Positions 11,756 to 23,100 of a stretch of 64,000 nucleotides of DNA are shown in pieces. The notes below the pieces were generated by a model. That model was given only the letters and a program-made list of their open reading frames with translations, had not been told where the DNA came from and ran no database searches. Origin of the DNA: Apodemus sylvaticus (taxonomy: Eukaryota > Chordata > Mammalia > Rodentia > Muridae); assembly GCF_947179515.1 (NCBI RefSeq), contig NC_067481.1:8791183-8855182 (forward strand). Direction: 5' to 3'. Position numbers and translations under genes: made by a program. Positions within the stretch are counted from its first letter, which is position 1; each line of letters starts with the position of its first letter.

Positions 11756-11893
11756 GGGTTTCTCTGTGTAGCCCTGGTTGTCCTGGAACCCACTCTGTAG
11801 ACCAGACTGGCCGCCTCTGCCTCTCAAGTGCTGGGATTAAAGGGGTGTGCCACCACTGCCCAGCAAGGCTTGTCTTTCAAAGAAAAAAAAAAC
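11569..11893 (+). mobile_element. B1 fragment interrupted by a reverse B1
   Basis: A plus-strand B1 3' part (11569-11685) is cut by a minus-strand B1 (see 11686-11866) and resumes with a duplicated 'ggcttgtctttca' and A-rich tail. Confidence 0.8.
11686..11866 (-). mobile_element. B1, minus strand, with (TC)n tail
   Basis: The complement of B1 runs 11754-11864. Its tail has become about 60 bp of TC (GA in B1 sense). Flanking 13-bp duplications 'ggcttgtctttca' sit at 11673-11685 and 11867-11879. Confidence 0.85.
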
Positions 11894-12149
11894 ATATATA
11901 TGAAGATTAAATACGTTAGTTTTACTTAAAATGCACAAATGTAATTCATTCCCTACTCTGTTGGTACTGAGCCACAACATTACGGGTTTTCTGCAAGTTG
12001 GCAGTTCTCTATGATCATCTCTTTGCATAAATCTCATCTATTTTGCATACACCACACTTACAAGGCACCATTAGGCTGTTCCCCTTTCTGCTTTTTCTTC
12101 TTTTTGCTCCTCCTCCTCCTCCTCTCACTCTTCTTCCTTTTGTTTCTTT

Positions 12150-12365
12150 TTAAAGTTGTTTTATGTGTGTGTGCTTTTTGCCTTCGTGTCACGGTGCTCC
12201 ACGTGTGTGTGATGCTCTCGGAGGCTAGAGAGGATTTTGGACCTCTGCAGTTAGAACTGCAGTCACAGATGGTTGTACCCTGCCACGAGGGTGTGAATAA
12301 TCCAAACCGAGTCCTCTAGAAAAGCAGTCGGTGCTGTTGAACACTGAGCCATCTCTCTGCCGGCC
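12150..12365 (-). mobile_element. B3-type SINE, minus strand
   Basis: It ends 'cactgagccatctctctgcc'. The body contains 'cctctgcagttagaactgca' and 'gagtcctctagaaaagcag', the complement of the B3 body. Confidence 0.75.
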
Positions 12366-12770
12366 TTTCATTTCTTGAGTCTGTATTCCCAGATGGCCTT
12401 GAGCTCAAAGCTGTCCTTGGGCTTCCGCGTGCTGAGATCGTAGAGATGTATGTACTGTGCTTTGTTTGTTTATTTAAAATAGTATCTCACTCTGTTGTAG
12501 CCCAGGCTGGCCCAGAATTCAGTGTGTAGCCCAGCGCAGCCTAAAACTCATAGCAATTCTCCTGCCTCAGCCTCCCACATGCCTGGATTATAGGCATGAA
12601 CTATCATCCCCAGTTTGAGTTTCTATCTAACTGGGTATGATGGCACATGCATTTAATCCCAGTGGTCTGGAGACAGAAGTAAGCATAACTCTTGTGAGTT
12701 CAAGGCCAGCCTGATCTACATAGCAAGTTCCAGGCCAGCTAGGATTACATAGTGAGGTCATAACACCACC
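12366..12770. mobile_element. Cluster of old B1-like SINEs
   Basis: Minus-strand B1-like pieces lie at about 12366-12440 and 12475-12612 ('ctcactctgttgtagcccag', 'tcctgcctcagcctccca'). A plus-strand B1/B4 lies at 12628-12770 ('gagttcaaggccagcctgat'). Confidence 0.7.
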
Positions 12771-12816
12771 CCAACCCCTCAGAAAAGAAGAAACTAAGAA
12801 CAATAAAAATAAAAAC

Positions 12817-12957
12817 AGTGTGTGTGTGTGTGTGTGTGTATGCACATGCCATGACACATGCACAGAGGTTAGGAAACAATTTCTCCCACAGGTCCAGGCA
12901 GGGTATTGAACTCAGATCAGCAGGATTAGCAGCTTCTTTAACTACTTTGGCCGACCC
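12817..12957 (-). mobile_element. B3-like fragment with (TG)n
   Basis: About 24 bp of TG at 12817-12840 leads into a complement of a B3 body ('gtattgaactcagatcagca') that ends near 'ggccgacc'. Confidence 0.5.
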
Positions 12958-12988
12958 TAAGTTTCTATTTCTTTCTTAAAGTCTGAGT

Positions 12989-13204
12989 CTTTTTTTTTTT
13001 CCTCGTCTTCTTCCCCCTTCCCCCTTCTTCTTCTTCTTCTTCTTCTTCTTCTTCTTCTTCTTCTTCTTCTTCTTCTTCTTCTTCTTCTTCTTCTCCTTCT
13101 TCCTTCTTCTCCTTCTCCTCCTTCTTCCTTCTTCTTCTCCTTCCTTCTTCTTCCTCCTCCTCCTCCTCCTCCTCCTCCTTCTTCTTCTTCTTCTTCTCCT
13201 TCCT
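12989..13204. repeat. (CTT)n/(TCC)n polypyrimidine tract
   Basis: About 215 bp with essentially no purine on this strand, mostly CTT with TCC blocks. It could adopt triplex (H-DNA) structure. Confidence 0.95.
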
Positions 13205-14394
13205 CTATTAAGCTATGAGTTCCTAAAGAGCAGGTTCCAACAATGCAGGCGCTCCTTCTGGCAAGTCCTCACACAGCCCTCTCTCCAGGTGACGCAGGCT
13301 GGAGTGGGCTGGGCCTTTCACGTTGGCTTCCTTTCATCTTTGATCATTCCCTTGCCTGTCTTTGGGCTGACCTCAGCTCTTAGAGTGCTTGCTATGCCCC
13401 ATTTGCACATTAATCTCTCAGCAAAGACTCTTGCCCTTCCCTTGCTCATTTAGGGCAATGCCAACAGTGCCGTAGGTGACGCTCGGGCCTCATCGTGGTT
13501 TTGTCACACTGACATTTATGGGGTTGTCCATTCTGAACAGTGCTCTTTTCTCTGACATCTACAACATCACCCTTGCATGTTGTACCCAAAGGACTGAGTC
13601 CCCATTTTATAAAATGCCCAGAGAACATGTAGTGGGTGCCTCTCTCCCCTCCCTCTGTGTCATTTTAGAGAATTACCAGAAAATGATGGCTCTGGTCAAA
13701 AGATTGAGTTCCCATTTCTTTAATGAAAAGCAGTTTACAGAAATGACTGGTTGCTCAGAGAGCAGACCTCTAGCTCCCATGATCTTTCCTGAGGATTCTC
13801 CAGGTCCTACCTATGACAGAGTCAACAAGACTTTGTTCTTTGTTTTTTGTTTTTTGTTTTTGTAGCTTCTCTTTACCAACAGGAACATAATTTTCAGAGA
13901 ATTGACAATTCTGTTTCCACTCTTATTTTACATTTTACACCATTTATGAAATTACATTAAAACCATCAGAAGGTTTACCATCATAAAAAAAGTTTGAAAC
14001 AACTGATGCTCTGTAAACAGCCTGATTCCAGAAGGGCGCGTGGACAAGCCTGACAGACCGCAGCCTCCCACCTTTAGCATCCAGAGCTCTAGAGAGGTCT
14101 GCATGCTTTGCAAGGGAATCTAAGGCATGCATTAAATCCAGGAGTCAGGAAAGAAGGGGCCAGATAAAAGACGTCTGTTTGTATCGCATTGCAAGCCCTA
14201 TGTGCTATACTTTACAACCAATTCTCATGTCGTAAGGGGGTCTGAGTGGTTCTTTTGTCTACACATAATTTTTATCTTGCATATAATTGGGACCCCCTCC
14301 CCCTTCCCACATCAGAAGTAACTTACAGACCTACTGCCTGAGGATATTTGCTTAAAGTATAATAACAGGGCCTCTTTTGGGTCTTGTCTCCAAG
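13205..14394. other. Intergenic, nothing recognised
   Basis: There is no recognisable gene or SINE. A 129-residue open frame at 13476-13865 shows no family resemblance and ends in a T-rich run, so I treat it as chance. Parts may be ancient repeat. Confidence 0.4.
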
Positions 14395-14740
14395 AGGAAC
14401 AAAAAGAGAAGAAACAACCAGAAAGGACCACAGCCATGCGTAGCAAGTTTACTGTAGGAACCGTGCCAACAACCAGAAAGGACCACAGCCATGCGTAGCA
14501 AGTTTACTGTAGGAACCGTGCCCGGTGCATGGCCAAGGATGAGGCCATTAAGAACCGCATCCCTCGGAGCACAGCAGAGGCATCTACCAATAGGGATATT
14601 AAAGAAACCAGCGTTTCCCATGTTAATGTGCTTCTCATAGCTGCAGCGCAAGCTGTGTCACAGCGTGAGCGGTGCGCAGAGCGTCAGAGCAAGGTGGCCA
14701 GGGGCAAGCCTCGTGAAGCAACCCCACCACCACTCAGACA
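14395..14740 (+). pseudogene. Rps26-ps: Processed pseudogene of ribosomal protein S26
   Basis: The translation around 14529-14735 aligns in order with eRPS26: Lys-Asp-(Lys/Glu)-Ala-Ile-Lys, then Glu-Ala near Arg-Asp-Ile, then Ser-Val, and near the end Ser-Lys-Val and Thr-Pro-Pro-Pro. The start region 'aacaaaaagagaagaaacaa' matches the Lys-Lys-Arg-Arg-Asn-Asn N-terminus, but the initiator reads AGG and the copy has no introns. Frame is lost after the N-terminus, a 55-bp segment is tandemly duplicated, and the zinc-binding cysteine pattern is largely gone. It is a dead retrocopy; the parent gene acts in the 40S subunit. A poly(A) tail is not preserved. Confidence 0.75.
14413..14522. repeat. 55-bp tandem duplication in the Rps26 retrocopy
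   Basis: The segment 14413-14467 is repeated exactly at 14468-14522 with no spacer. The identity suggests the duplication is young relative to the retrocopy. Confidence 0.95.
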
Positions 14741-15433
14741 TGACCAATGTATCATGGTAAACATTATTTGGGGATTTCTACCCCACATTTGATCATTTAG
14801 TTCTTAAAGAAAAGACACAAAACACTTCCATTTATGATAAATCTTAAAGGCACTAGACTGGGCAGACATCAACTCTATGCAGTTTTGTCTACATCCCTGT
14901 CAATAACCCTGAGGTACAACCTTGTCACGGTCCACCTGGGCCACTCCCACTCCAGCTACCCAGCCCTCAAGGCCACGCTCTCAGGATCTACCTACTACCT
15001 ACGCTACAGCATCTTCTCCCTTCCTCCTCCCCCTCTCCTCATCTCTGCCTCAGGCCCCAAACCCAGGAAAAGGAAGCCCCACCCACCTCTCTTCTGCCCA
15101 GCTACAAGCTGTAGGCATCTTTACTAACCAATGGTTTTAAACCAAGGAGCAAGGTTTGCACAATAAAAGCTGGCATAGTGAGGCACCTAGACTCCTGGGA
15201 GGCAGAACTTAGACTAGCAATACCTAGCAGCAGACCAAACCTCAACACCCCCCCCCCATGACCTGCACCAGAGCCCCTGTAAAGAACTGGCTTCCTGAGG
15301 ATAGAAGGGAAACCATCTGGGGGGGGGGAATAAATAAAATGGAAATTATATATAAAAAGAAAAGTCTAACACGGCAGCCACGAGAGAGGGATGATTCTAG
15401 AACAGTCTTTCGAAAATGGTGGGACTTGAAGTG
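14741..15433. other. Intergenic, nothing recognised
   Basis: Unique-looking sequence with two short overlapping open frames near 14834-15140 that I cannot assign. Includes a C9 run near 15248 and a G9 run near 15320. Confidence 0.4.
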
Positions 15434-15750
15434 TTTTCACAGGGTCTCATTATGTAGATTCGGTGTGGAGCCCAGGCTGGCCCAGAATTTATGATCCTTC
15501 TGCCTCCTTCTCCCATCTCCCTATTCCAGCACTCAGGGGGCAGAGATAGGCAAATTTCTGTGAGTTTGGGACCAGCCTGGGCTACAAGAGGCCTTGTCTC
15601 AGAAAACAAAACAAGGGAGCCAGGGAGGTGGCTCAGAGAGTAAGAAGGTTTGCTTTGCAAGCATGAGGACATGAGTTCGAATCCCCATGTAAAAGGATGG
15701 GTGTGATGGCACGTGACTTCTGTCCCAGCCCTGGGGGATGGAGACAGGTA
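15434..15750. mobile_element. SINE cluster (B1-like minus, B1 plus, B2/B4-like plus)
   Basis: A minus B1F-like piece lies at 15434-15500 ('gggtctcattatgtag', 'gcccaggctgg'). A plus B1 piece lies at 15525-15612 ('ccagcactcagggggcagag'). A plus tRNA-headed SINE lies at 15616-15745 ('ggtggctcagagagtaag'). Confidence 0.65.
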
Positions 15751-15949
15751 CCACCATTTCTACCGCCATTCTCAGCTCTCCTTCAGGGCTTCCCAGAGCT
15801 GGATGGTGTGTCTGAAAAACAAGTCTTGTGAATTCAGGAACTCTTGGGAGGCAAACAGGCCTATCAGAGTGTGCAACACAAGCTTCAAAAGCACACTTAC
15901 ACCCCGTCGAGGCTCCGCTGGGAAGAGATCTGAGGAGAGATCTATGCTG

Positions 15950-16255
15950 GCTCTGTTTCTCTTTTTGTCAGCTTAACACAAACTACAGTCACCCGGGATG
16001 AAGAATTGCCTCCATTGAATCGCCTCACAGGCAAGCCTGTGGGGCCTTTCCTTGATTGATTGCTGATTAATGTGGAAGGGCTCAACCCACAGTGAGTGCT
16101 TCCACCTCTGGGTATGTGGCCCAGGGTTGTATAAGAAAGCAAGCTGAGCAGGTCACAGGGAGCAAGACAGCAAGACAGTAAGTAGAATTCCTCCATGGCT
16201 TCCCTCAGCGGTGCACTGTGGCCTGTAACCTAAAATTAGTGTTTCATCACAGCAA
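15950..16255 (+). mobile_element. URR1-like rodent repeat
   Basis: It shares the order of the element at 16613-17012: 'gtcagctta/ttgacaca', 'cctccat', a G-rich 'cagtgagtgcttcca' block, 'gggttgtataagaaagcaag', 'agcaagacag', 'cctccatggct' and 'gtttcatcacagcaa'. I assign it to URR1 (hAT-Charlie-derived) from memory of the family. Confidence 0.5.
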
Positions 16256-16612
16256 CAAAAGTCAGCCCTGGACAATCCCTCTCCTTAGTTGTAAGTTGTA
16301 GAAAACGACAGAGGGTACTCCAAGACACAGGGGCATGACAGCTGGATGTTATTCACATTTCTGCTATGGCTAATGGAAAAAGAAATGTCTAGACTTGCAG
16401 AAAAGGCTGGAGCGTGGAGGGAGAGGGAGAGAGGAAGAGGGGGGGAGATACCAGTGGGAGTGGGAGAGGGAGCTTGCCCTGCTCCCCTCCCATGTCATTC
16501 TTCTCTCTGAGCCCCTTGTAATCCAAATCCAATTCCCAATGAGAAGTTGAGGGTGCTGGGGTGCAGCCCATGTAGAAAAGACTCCAAATAAGAGCCAACA
16601 GGCCCATAGAGT

Positions 16613-17012
16613 GGTTGTCCTGGCTGGTTTTGTGTCAGCTTGACACATGCTGGAGTTATCACAGAGAAAGGAACTTCAGGTGAGGAAATGCCTCCATGAG
16701 ATCCAGCTGTGGGACATTTTCTCAATTAGTGATCAAGAGGGGAGGGCCCCTTGTGGGTGGTGCCATCCCTGGACTGGTAGTCTTGGGTTCTATAAGAGAG
16801 CAGGCTGAGTAAGCCAGGGGAAGCAAGCCAGTAAGTAACATCCCTCCATGGCTTCTGCATCAGCTCCTGCTTCCTGACCTGCTTGAGTTCCAGTCCTGAC
16901 TCCTTTGGTGATGAACAGCAGTGTGGAAGTGTAAGCTGAATAAACCCTTTCCTCCCCAACTTGCTTCTTGGTCATGATGTTTGTGCTGGAGTAGAAACCC
17001 TGACTAAGACAG
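16613..17012 (+). mobile_element. URR1-like rodent repeat, near full length
   Basis: It runs from 'ctggctggttttgtgtcagc' through 'gggttctataagagagcagg' and 'gtggaagtgtaagctgaata' to 'aaaccctgactaagacag'. This is the familiar order of a non-autonomous rodent repeat that I place with URR1. Family name is tentative; the repeat nature is clear from the second copy beside it. Confidence 0.6.
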
Positions 17013-17189
17013 TGATCTCCTGGTGTTATGTCCCCATAGAAAGTTCCATGCTTGAGTCTACCATATGTAATATATACAGTCTTTCCTCCGTATCTCCAAA
17101 AGTAAAACAGTGGGGTTTCATGAGGCGCCTTGGCATTTCTATTGCTTACTAGCAATGCACCACATTCCTGCCCTGAGACTCCACTGATG

Positions 17190-17280
17190 TGTCAACTAAT
17201 CCTCACAGAAACCCAAGGTTGTGAAGGGACCTGCTATGGAAATGCCAGAGCCAGTATTTGAACCCAAGCCTTACTAGGTG
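17190..17280 (+). mobile_element. MIR fragment
   Basis: 'aatcctcacagaaaccca' and 'gccagagccagtatttgaac' match the MIR 3' core order. Confidence 0.5.
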
Positions 17281-17289
17281 CTAGGGTGC

Positions 17290-17460
17290 AGAGCCAGGCA
17301 GTGGTGGTGGTGGTGGTGGTGGAGGTGGTGGCGCATACCTTTAATTCCAGCATTTGGGGGGCAGAGGCAGGCAGATTTCTGAATTCAAGGACAGCCAGGG
17401 CTACACAGAGAAACCCTGTCTCAAAAAAAACATAAAAAAATAAAAAAATAAAAAAATAAG
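17290..17460 (+). mobile_element. B1 with internal (GGT)n and a deletion
   Basis: The GGTGGTGGCGCA motif of B1 is expanded to about 30 bp of GGT (17301-17331). The central 'gcctggtctacagagtga' segment is deleted, joining 'gaattcaagg' to 'acagccaggg'. The tail is A-rich with AAAAAAT repeats. Confidence 0.9.
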
Positions 17461-17784
17461 TGTCAGATATGATTTCATGTGTAGTCAAATAGCATTCTGG
17501 TCTGGTTTCTTTTTCCTTAACTTACCAACCATTTTTTAGCTCGTGGGCCACATAGAAACAGAATGGACTAGTTGTCTCATGCAGCTCGGAATTAAATAGG
17601 CACTCGCTGGATCCCTGTTGGTTTTTGGCAGGGCTCCTAGGATGAGGTAGATATGTTAGCGTAATGTTTCCCAAAAGTCACTTCTAATAGGAACCTCAGA
17701 AGTTGGGTCTTTACAAATGTAATTAGTTAAAAGGAGGCCCAAGGAGGAGAGGACATGGGACAAATCCAGGAGAGAAGGCAGACA

Positions 17785-18030
17785 GAAGGCGGGCATGGTG
17801 GCCTGCGCTTACAACCCGGGGGCACTGGGGAGGCAGAGACAGGCCAATCCCTGGGGCTCAATGGCCAGCCAAGCGTCGCCTAATGGACAAGCTGCAGATA
17901 AAAGGGAGAGAGCCTGTTTCAAACACAGGTGGACAGCACCTTAGGAACGACACTCAAGAGTGTCCTTTAGCCTCCACGTGCATAGCAATAGGTGAACAAA
18001 TACATGTGTGGGTGTGCACTTGTGTGTGTG
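17785..18030 (+). mobile_element. B4-type SINE
   Basis: A B1-like start 'gcgggcatggtggcctgcgc' leads into a diverged body ending 'cctttagcctccacgtgcat', the pattern of B4A elements. Confidence 0.55.
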
Positions 18031-18049
18031 TATTGGCGCGCGCGCCATA
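18018..18049. repeat. Short TG plus CG alternation
   Basis: 'cttgtgtgtgtgta' followed closely by 'ggcgcgcgcgcc'. The alternating purine-pyrimidine sequence is Z-DNA prone. Confidence 0.8.
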
Positions 18050-18471
18050 CAAAAACACAGGTTGAACCCAAGTGATATTGATGCTGCTACAGGCTGATAA
18101 TGGAAGGCTTGCCAGGAATTATTAGAGGTTACAAGAGGATGGAGGGGGCTCCCCCACCACCCCAAAAAGTACCTGGCAGACACCTCGATTTTGAACTTCT
18201 AGTCTCCACATGGATGAAGGCTACATCTCTGTTGGTGCAAACCGCATTTGTGGTTATTAGTCACAGCAGACCTAGACCCACCTAGGAACTGCCCTTAGAG
18301 TTGGTGTATATCCTCCTTTCTCTAGGAGTTTGACTCAATAAACTGACAGGGGCTGATGGGATCCCAGAGTCAGGGACCTCAAGCCTCCATTCCCCTTCCT
18401 CCTCCAGCAACATTAAGTTTCTATAGAAAACTCCAGCCAGTCCTGGGTTAAATTAGTAATTATAGGATGCT

Positions 18472-18472
<1 letters not shown>

Positions 18473-18519
<47 letters not shown>

Positions 18520-18530
18520 TCCCCCCCCCC
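18473..18530. repeat. (CT)n followed by poly-C
   Basis: About 42 bp of CT ends in a C-rich run. Confidence 0.95.
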
Positions 18531-20167
18531 AACCTCCCCCATTTAAATTTAAGTTGTTTCTACCTCTCACTGAGAGCCAAGCTCCTTCCCTGGCTGGAAA
18601 ACCTCACTGCTAACCAACCAGCAAAAACCACTAATCCCAGATGCTGGGGTCTAGAATTTAGGGGAGAACTTGTGCCCTCTAAGGGGAGCACAAGCTGAGT
18701 GAGGTGCACAGGTGGCCTGGTTGGGATGGAGGTGGGACCTCGTGCTCTCTTAGCTGGCACCAGGCCTGACCCGTGGGAGGCAGAAGCAGGCATCTGGCTG
18801 GAACCATCATCACCCTCCTCGCCCCACCCCACCCTGGGATTCCAAGAGGGCAGATCAGCAGTGTTGACTTCAGTGTTCTTGAAGTCAACAGTGCAACAGT
18901 AGACAAAGGAAGGAAACCAGACAGCATTGACGCCTGAGAACACGATGATAACACTCTCCAGGACACCCCTGCACTTTGCAGAAACGCATCCATTTCACAT
19001 CACAAAGACCTAAGAATGACAAAGACAGAACTGTTCATCTGCTGAGGGGGACAGAGACGGGATGCCAGAGACATAGTCAATGCCTGGAGACCATCACAGA
19101 CAAAGCATAGCTTAGAGACAGCCGACTCCCAGGGCGATGGGACCTGCCCACCTTCCTACATAGTCCCAAACCGCAAGCCTTCCCTGACTCCCAGGCCTGG
19201 GACCCTCAGCCGTGAGCTGTTGGGTGAAGATGAGGAAGGCCCTGGGGCCACTTAGAAGTAGTATTGACAATCTCAGCATAGTTCCGCTTCCACAGCATTT
19301 GTACATTAAAGGAATTAGGGATGCTTTGGGAAGAACCCAGAAGCTTTGAATAGGAAGGAATGTCGAGATGCCAGAGAAGCTACCTCAGGTTTAGTCCGGA
19401 GGTCATTCTTAGACCGAGGGCCATGAGGAAGGGCAGAGGAGGTGGTTGAGGGCAGTGATAAGCACTTCTGACTGCTGTTGTCCGTCACCCCACCCCACCC
19501 CCACCAAGTCCTTCCCCTGTAATCAGTCCACTGCCTGTGCATGTCCAACCCCACCCTCCTGCCTAGACCAGTCCCGCAGACACTGGGGCTGTGAATCAGA
19601 GGCTGGGCTCATTTCTGAAGCCTTCTGTGGTTCTTAGGGAGAAGAAGGTGGTGTGGGGTTGTTCAGGTCAGAATGCCTGGATTTCACCATCGCAGGAGTT
19701 CCCGGGGTTCTGCCCCAGGGAGCTTCCTCTGGGGGTGGAGGTGGGGGTGGCGGCACACCCTCTGACACGCAGCCAACAGGCAGCAAGGCACTGCATGAGA
19801 GAAAAAGTGTAAGGGAAATGACAGGCTCACTGAAGTGACTCAATGACAAGTGACAGGGGCCTTGGAAGAGGCAGGCAAAGAAGCAAAGGGCCCATTTGGG
19901 GAACCCTCCGGCCTCTCAACAGGGGCCGCCCTTAATGGCTGCTGACGTGGGGAAGTGAGGGCCTGAGGCAGTCGGGTTCTTCTGGTTTTGAAAGACTCTG
20001 GAACCAGAGTTATGTAAATTCCCTTTATGTTTAAATACTAGCAACTAAAGCCAACACAAATACCGAAGGCAGGCATGCTTGAGACAGCTTGAGCCCCCTA
20101 AAAATGGCTCCGACAATCTCCTGTCTCAGATGGATCCTGACATTGCTCCATCAAAAAGGTAGTGTTC
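18531..20167. other. Intergenic, nothing recognised
   Basis: About 1.6 kb with no SINE or gene that I recognise. It contains a (GGT/GGGGGT)-rich patch near 19731-19755. Open frames here are short and unassigned. Confidence 0.45.
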
Positions 20168-20420
20168 AGAAACTGGGTGTGCTGGAGCATGCCTGAAACT
20201 CCAGCGCCTGGGTGGGAGGACAGGAGGATCAGAGATGTCAGGTCATCCTTGGCCATGGTGAGTTTGAAGCCAGCCTGAGACACGTGAGCCCGCCTCAACG
20301 GGCGCTGAATTAGAGCAGCCCAGGGCTGGGGGTATACTTTATGATAGAATGTTCACTTAGCACATGTGTGAGACTTGGGTTTGATACCCAAGTGTGACAA
20401 TACCCTAATAAATCTTAAGG
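20168..20420 (+). mobile_element. B4/ID-type SINEs
   Basis: A B1-like unit at 20168-20300 ('gtttgaagccagcctgagac') is followed by an ID-like unit at 20320-20420 ('cacttagcacatgtgtgaga', 'gggtttgatacccaa'). Confidence 0.55.
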
Positions 20421-20529
20421 TAGGGGTGATTTGTGTCCCCTTTAATCATGGTCAGGAGGATTCTGAGGTGTTGCTTTAAGAAGAGTGACTGGATTTTCGG
20501 TTTCCTTTTGGAATTTTCTTTTGTAATAA

Positions 20530-20660
20530 GATTTCACCCAGCTCAGGCTGGATTGGAACTCACTAGGTGGCCCAGGCTGGTTCTCAACTTGAAGCAATCC
20601 CCCAGCCTCAGCTTCCTAAGTACTGGACTTACAGATAAGAGCCACCATCTCAACGTTTTA
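20530..20660 (-). mobile_element. Old B1-like SINE, minus strand
   Basis: 'ggtggcccaggctggttctc' and 'cctcagcttcctaagtactg' are complements of B1F-type sequence. Confidence 0.6.
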
Positions 20661-20719
20661 GGTCATGGTTGTGATTTGACTCCTTGATTTCAAAAATGCC
20701 CTGACTAGGTCCCTTTTCC

Positions 20720-21470
20720 TGTTGTTGTGTATAAAATATCCTGGCAAAATCCTAGCACTCAGAAAGCAGAGACAGACAGAGGGAGTTCAAGGCTAGTCTA
20801 TTTTACATTGTGAGTTCTAGGCCAGCCTTAGCTATGTTGTAAAAGCCTGTCTCAAAAAAGGAAACCAAACCAAACCAAACTAAATCAAATCAAGCGAGAA
20901 TCCTGACAAAAGCAATTTAAGGACTTAAAGAAGAAAGTTTACTCTAGCTCACAGCTTAAGGGTATAGACCCGCCATAGTAGAGAAGTCACGTGACAGGAA
21001 CTTGAAGCAGCTGCTTACATCCTATCCACAATCAGCAATGAATGCTGCTGCAGCCACTTTAAAAGATTATTATCATTATTATTATTATTAATGTGTTTGG
21101 AGTGTTCTTGTCTACACCTATGTTTGTACGCCATGTGCATGCCTGGAGCCTAGGGAGACTAGAAGTCATTGGATCCCCTGGAGTTGGAGTTGCAGAGAGT
21201 TGTAAACTGCATGTGGTTGCTGGGATTCAAACCCGTGTCCTCTGAAAAAGTAGCTAGTGTTCTTAATTACTGATCCATCTCTCTAACCCACAGTCCAGGA
21301 TCCCACCCAGGGATTGGTGCCACCCACAGTGGGCAGGTCTTCCCATCTCAATTAACCTAGTCAAATTAATCCCCATAAACATGCCCAGAGTCTGTCTCCT
21401 AGGTGATTCTAAATCTTATCAAGCTCACAACCCAGATAACCATAACAAGTTCTAACCTCCCAACCCCACC
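20720..21470 (-). mobile_element. URR1-like repeat, minus strand, interrupted twice
   Basis: 'aagaagaaagtttactctag', 'cttgaagcagctgcttacat', 'gtgccacccacagtgggcag' and 'gtctcctaggtgattctaaa' follow the complement order of this rodent repeat. A plus B1-like SINE (20745-20880) and a minus B3 (21064-21292) interrupt it. Confidence 0.5.
21064..21292 (-). mobile_element. B3 SINE, minus strand
   Basis: It ends 'ctgatccatctctctaaccc', with 'ggatcccctggagttggagt' and 'ggttgctgggattcaaaccc' in the body, and follows a (TTA)n run. Confidence 0.85.
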
Positions 21471-21589
21471 TGCAAATATGGGGTTTATTTGGAAATAGGC
21501 TTCCTACAGATAATCGAGTTAGGATGAGGTCACTGGAATGAGCCTTAATCCAACGTGACTGGTGTCCACATAAAAAAGGGAAAAATTGG

Positions 21590-21710
21590 CCCAGGCATGG
21601 TACTATATAACTGCATAGTTATATGCAAAACAGAAGGGTTGCAAGTTGAAGGCCAGCCTGGGCTATATAATGAGGTGTTGTGCCAAAAATCTAAAAAAAT
21701 ATATGAATAA
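21590..21710 (+). mobile_element. Old B1-like SINE
   Basis: 'ccaggcatggtactatataa' and 'gaaggccagcctgggctata' in B1 order; strongly diverged. Confidence 0.5.
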
Positions 21711-22661
21711 AAGGGGGCAATGACAGTTGGGAGGGCCAGTTGGGGGGGGGGCATTTGGACATACAGATAAACATGGAGGCACAAATTTGGAGTAAGAAAG
21801 CTGTGTGAAAATGGAGGTTTGCGGGGATGCACCAGTCAAGGAACAGATAAGAGAGCGAGAAGTCAAGAAAGCGGTGTAGAATATATGATTCTATACTGGA
21901 TTTGTAGACTCAGTAGAGACGATAGATTTCAATAGCTAGTCATCATCCTCTTGTAAAGAAGCCCAAGCCATTTCGTTAGTCACTACCTTGGGAGGAAGCC
22001 CGAAGCTGCCTACGGACAGAGATCATACCTAGGTGTTCTGGCTGACAGTCCATCCGAGACCCCAGACAACAACCAACAGCAGATTCCACCCTACGCATGA
22101 TCCTGCTGACTCCGGTTCCGGCTCAGAGTCTCCCACCTAAGACTGTTTCAGTGAGCTCCTGCACTTAACACTCTTAGAAGCTAGCCTAGTATCTTACAAG
22201 GACTGACATCTATGGCAGGATTGCCGCTATGATGAATCTCATGATTTTCAGATGATTCCTTGAAGCCTTGGGGTCTCCCAGAAGTACCCTCAGGAACTTG
22301 ATTGAAAACAGCAGAACTAATGGGGCTCTGGGACCTTGCGTTCTAAGACAGCAGGACCACCTCACTGGCTTTAAAACGCTGTGCACAGCCTCTCTTGGAT
22401 GGTGGGAGGAGGTCCTCTGTTTACGAATAAGGCACTTAAAAAAACCTCCCTTACAGTTGAAGGAGCAGCAGCCTCCAGGAGTGGGGTGGGGCTGGTGCAA
22501 GCTCATTGGCAGCCCAGTTTCTGCTAGCGTCTAACTGTGTGCTTGTAGGCATCATTCCTCTGGATTTTATTTTCTGATCTATGAGACAAGTAGCTTCTCT
22601 TGCATCTTATTCTCCCCGAAGTAGCCAAACCTTTGGTTCAAACAATAAAGGTGGGGGGGGG
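21711..22661. other. Intergenic, nothing recognised
   Basis: No gene or SINE recognised. Short open frames on both strands near 22210-22530 do not resemble a known family. Confidence 0.4.
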
Positions 22662-22777
22662 GGCAGCAAGATGCCTCATCTGGCAGAGATGCCATCAAGT
22701 CCTATGATGACCTGGGTGAATGGAAAGGGAGGAAAAAGTTGTCCCCTGACCTCAGATGTATGCTATGGTACATGCAC

Positions 22778-22821
<44 letters not shown>

Positions 22822-22910
22822 ACACACTCATACACATACACATACATACACTCATGCACACACTCACCAAATAATGTAATAAAACAATAAAAATAAATGA
22901 ATAAATAAAT
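22662..22910 (+). mobile_element. B4-type SINE with (CA)n
   Basis: A G-rich 'gggcagcaagatgcctcatc' head and 'gttgtcccctgacctcagat' body run into CA dinucleotides (22783-22865) and an AATAAA-rich tail. Confidence 0.6.
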
Positions 22911-22911
22911 T

Positions 22912-23100
22912 GGGGTTGGAGAGATGGGTTGGCCTTTAAGAGCACTAGATGCTTTTCCAGAGGATCTGGGGGCGATTCAATTCCTCGGACCCATATGGCA
23001 GCTTACAACATCTTATAACTCCAGTTCCAAGAGATCCAATAGCCTCTCATGCATGAAAAATAAAACAAATGAGATTTAAATAAATAATAAAAATTATAAG
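22912..23100 (+). mobile_element. B2 SINE, diverged
   Basis: 'ggggttggagagatgggttg', 'ctttaagagcactagatgct' and 'acaacatcttataactccag' follow B2 order. Confidence 0.8.

Noticed and set aside
13476..13865. 129-codon plus-strand frame
   Set aside because: No recognisable features; it ends in a T-rich run and lacks splice or promoter context.
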